DNA from: Morchella semilibera
Taxonomy: Eukaryota; Ascomycota; Pezizomycetes; Pezizales; Morchellaceae
Length of the DNA: 64,000 nt
NCBI GenBank assembly: GCA_009192285.1
Contig: WBVU01000016.1
Location: 434,001-498,000 of the forward strand
Direction of reading: 5' to 3'
Shown piece after piece: positions 62,390 to 64,000 of this stretch. The translations under genes and the position numbers were made by a program. The notes beneath the pieces were generated by a model that made no database searches, was not told the DNA's origin, and saw only the letters and a program-made list of their open reading frames with translations. The number at the start of each line of letters is the position of its first letter. Position 1 is the stretch's first letter.

Positions 62390-62590
62390 TGCTAACAGTC
62401 AGGATGATGTTTCCCGGTTGCTGGCTAGGAGATACCTGGGTTAATTTATTTTTCGTATGAACGAGTTTCTTTCTTTGTGCTGCACTCGATTAGATTTTTC
62501 TTTTGAATAGAGGATGACATCAGTATTCGGTTACACGAAGAAGCAGCCCCAACCCTAGGTACTAGATGGTGGCTACATGTATGTACCACC
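62390..62590. promoter_or_regulatory. Short shared promoter of FMP25 and COG3
   Basis: Only 201 bp separate the two divergent start codons. The sequence contains TACATGTATGTA just upstream of the COG3 ATG, which sits in CCACCATGG. Core promoter elements cannot be assigned with certainty. Confidence 0.5.
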
Positions 62591-64000
62591 ATGGATCATG
62601 TTCTATCACTCGCACATTCCGAAGCCGGTTTAGTGATATCTTGAGGCTCATTCTTGGCATCTATATCTTGGCACATGTCTATCACTACCTGATTGGGCTA
62701 CATGACTTGCACCGCGAGCAGTTCAAACCACATCGCGTGAACCTCCGCCAAAAAGTACCCCGCCAAAGAGCTACTTGAAAACAGCACCACCCGTAGCTAA
62801 CTCAACTTGGTGGAACTTTCCAGAACAACCCTGCTCTACAGATACAGCTATGTTCGAGGATCATTGGTACCAGCACTCAGCTCCGGTAGTCCCTGAGGCT
62901 CCAAAAATGCGCCGGCAGGAATCAATAAAGAAACAATCCCCTAATCGACCATCTTTGGTACGCGGTTTACTATAGAATTTGGAATTCTTTGGGCTGATTG
63001 GAGTGTTCTGTAGGAAAGAACATCCTCAAACCTCTTAAAGAAATCTGCCGAGCAACATAAGAATCCGGTTCACGAAATCCCAATAGCCACTGTTAGGCGG
63101 AGAGCTAAATCTTATGGAGATCTTAGGGTGTTGGTTCAAGATAAATTTGTATTACCGGGTATTAAGGAAGGCTCAAATAATGCTGCCCGAGATCTTAACC
63201 CAAGACCAAAATCACGGAATGATCTTGAGGGTGCTAAGCTTGCAAGATTTGGACATAAGGCTTCGAATGGGAAATACAGAGGCGCAATTATAACACGGGA
63301 AATTAAGGATGAATTGGATTTTGCAGATTGGTATAAACAGTTCGAAGATGACCTTCAAGACTCCAACAGTGAATACCAGTAACTACCCCTACTAGCTCCC
63401 AATTCCACAAGACGACTCGTTAATAACCCGTAGACTATTTCATTCTACCCTTCAGTCGCACCTTACAACCTGCAACACACTTCTATCTACAACAGACACA
63501 ACCCTCTCCCTCCTAAATAACCTCCAATTATCCTTTCGCGCTGTTCACGCCCAAACTTCCACCTTTCAAGAAACATGTTCCGGCCTGCTTTCCCATCAAT
63601 CTCATTTAGAAAAGCTTCTTTCCTCTATATCTACCGCCCTACATCCTTTCACCGAGCTAGAACCAATTACTCGTCTCCTTGCCCGGCCTGGAAGCGATTT
63701 TGTAAAGACACCAGCGTTTAGAGAGATGTTGGTTCGATTGGATGATTGTATTGCGTGGATGGACGATCCCGCTCATAAAGGCTTTCACGATGTTGAGACC
63801 TATGCACCGAAATTTAGACAATGTATGACTCGTGCACTCACGCTGATACGGAATTACTTTGTGAGTAGTATACGAGAGGTTTCGAATGAGGTGACAGGCA
63901 GAATCAAGGAAAGACAGATGAACGATACGACTCAAAGCGCGCTGTTATACGCAAAATTTAGGGTCAATGCACCCCTATTGCGTGAATTAGTGGGTGAAAT
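62591..64000 (+). CDS. COG3: Conserved oligomeric Golgi complex subunit 3 (COG3/SEC34), truncated at window edge
   Basis: Lobe A subunit of the COG tether for retrograde intra-Golgi traffic. Exons are 62591-62627, 62719-62957, 63014-63378 and 63434 to the edge, joining in frame to about 400 residues so far. The N terminus MDHVLSLAHSEA and a Pro/Lys-rich stretch lead to FEDHWYQHSAP (cf. the FEDxWY motif near the start of Cog3) and basic, probably disordered sequence. Then come helical Sec34-domain segments: IKDELDFADWYKQFEDDLQD, LQSHLTTCNTLLSTTDTTLS, FRAVHAQTSTFQETCSGLLS and LRRF-like APKFRQCMTRALTLIRNYF, followed by IREVSNEVTGRIKERQMND and YAKFRVNAPLLRELVGE. The identity rests mainly on this last conserved region. 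The rest of the gene lies beyond the window. The small first exon is inferred. Confidence 0.88.

Overview
The window is nuclear DNA of a filamentous ascomycete fungus. The genes carry short introns (about 50-100 nt, GT/GTATGT-like donors, CTAAC-type branch points) and encode fungus-specific proteins: an ApsB/Mto1-type spindle-pole protein, an Sro7-type polarity protein, Tan1, a metacaspase and a cytochrome-b5-fused sphingolipid desaturase. Gene density is low and the wide intergenic spaces hold small palindromic elements and many TACATGTA motifs. A Pezizomycete-like genome (truffle/morel relatives) would fit, but this is inference and the genus cannot be fixed from the sequence alone.

Layout. 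Coordinates 364-453 hold an intron-containing tRNA-Pro(AGG), and a near-identical copy lies at 38866-38955 on the other strand. Protein genes in order: KHA1-type K+/H+ antiporter (1249-4317, -); GGA-type clathrin adaptor (9644-12020, -); PGM3-type phosphopentomutase (14278-16456, +); metacaspase MCA1 (17233-18959, -); delta-8 sphingolipid desaturase (25391-27243, +); ApsB/Mto1 microtubule-organising protein (29106-34234, +); aminoglycoside-phosphotransferase-fold protein (34649-35744, -); TAN1 tRNA acetylation factor (36952-38554, -); SRO7/tomosyn-like protein (39339-42776, -); histone chaperone ASF1 (44083-45156, -); TSR3 18S rRNA aminocarboxypropyltransferase (47137-48234, +); RVB1 AAA+ ATPase (49159-50732, -); an unrecognised 942-residue Gln/Pro/Asn-rich protein (51971-54799, +); a 61-residue predicted secreted peptide (59156-59412, +); FMP25/RCC1-repeat mitochondrial protein (60285-62389, -); and COG3 (62591 to the right edge, +, incomplete).

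The genes are mostly unrelated housekeeping functions: membrane traffic (GGA, SRO7, COG3), RNA maturation (TAN1, TSR3), chromatin (ASF1, RVB1), cytoskeleton (ApsB) and ion or lipid homeostasis (KHA1, desaturase). No secondary-metabolite cluster, CRISPR array or intact transposase gene was seen.

The most unusual signals are these. (1) TSR3 and RVB1, two adjacent conserved genes, carry about nine small frame-breaking indels within 3.1 kb, while every other gene I traced reads cleanly. (2) Just beyond them is a roughly 300-bp, nearly pure poly-C tract. (3) Five small inverted-repeat (MITE-like) elements occur, one with perfect 42-nt arms and two neighbours sharing the same hairpin apex. (4) A very short two-exon secreted peptide gene is hidden in otherwise empty sequence. 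(5) A phosphotransferase-fold protein has altered catalytic residues. I cannot show that any of these is a new biological system.
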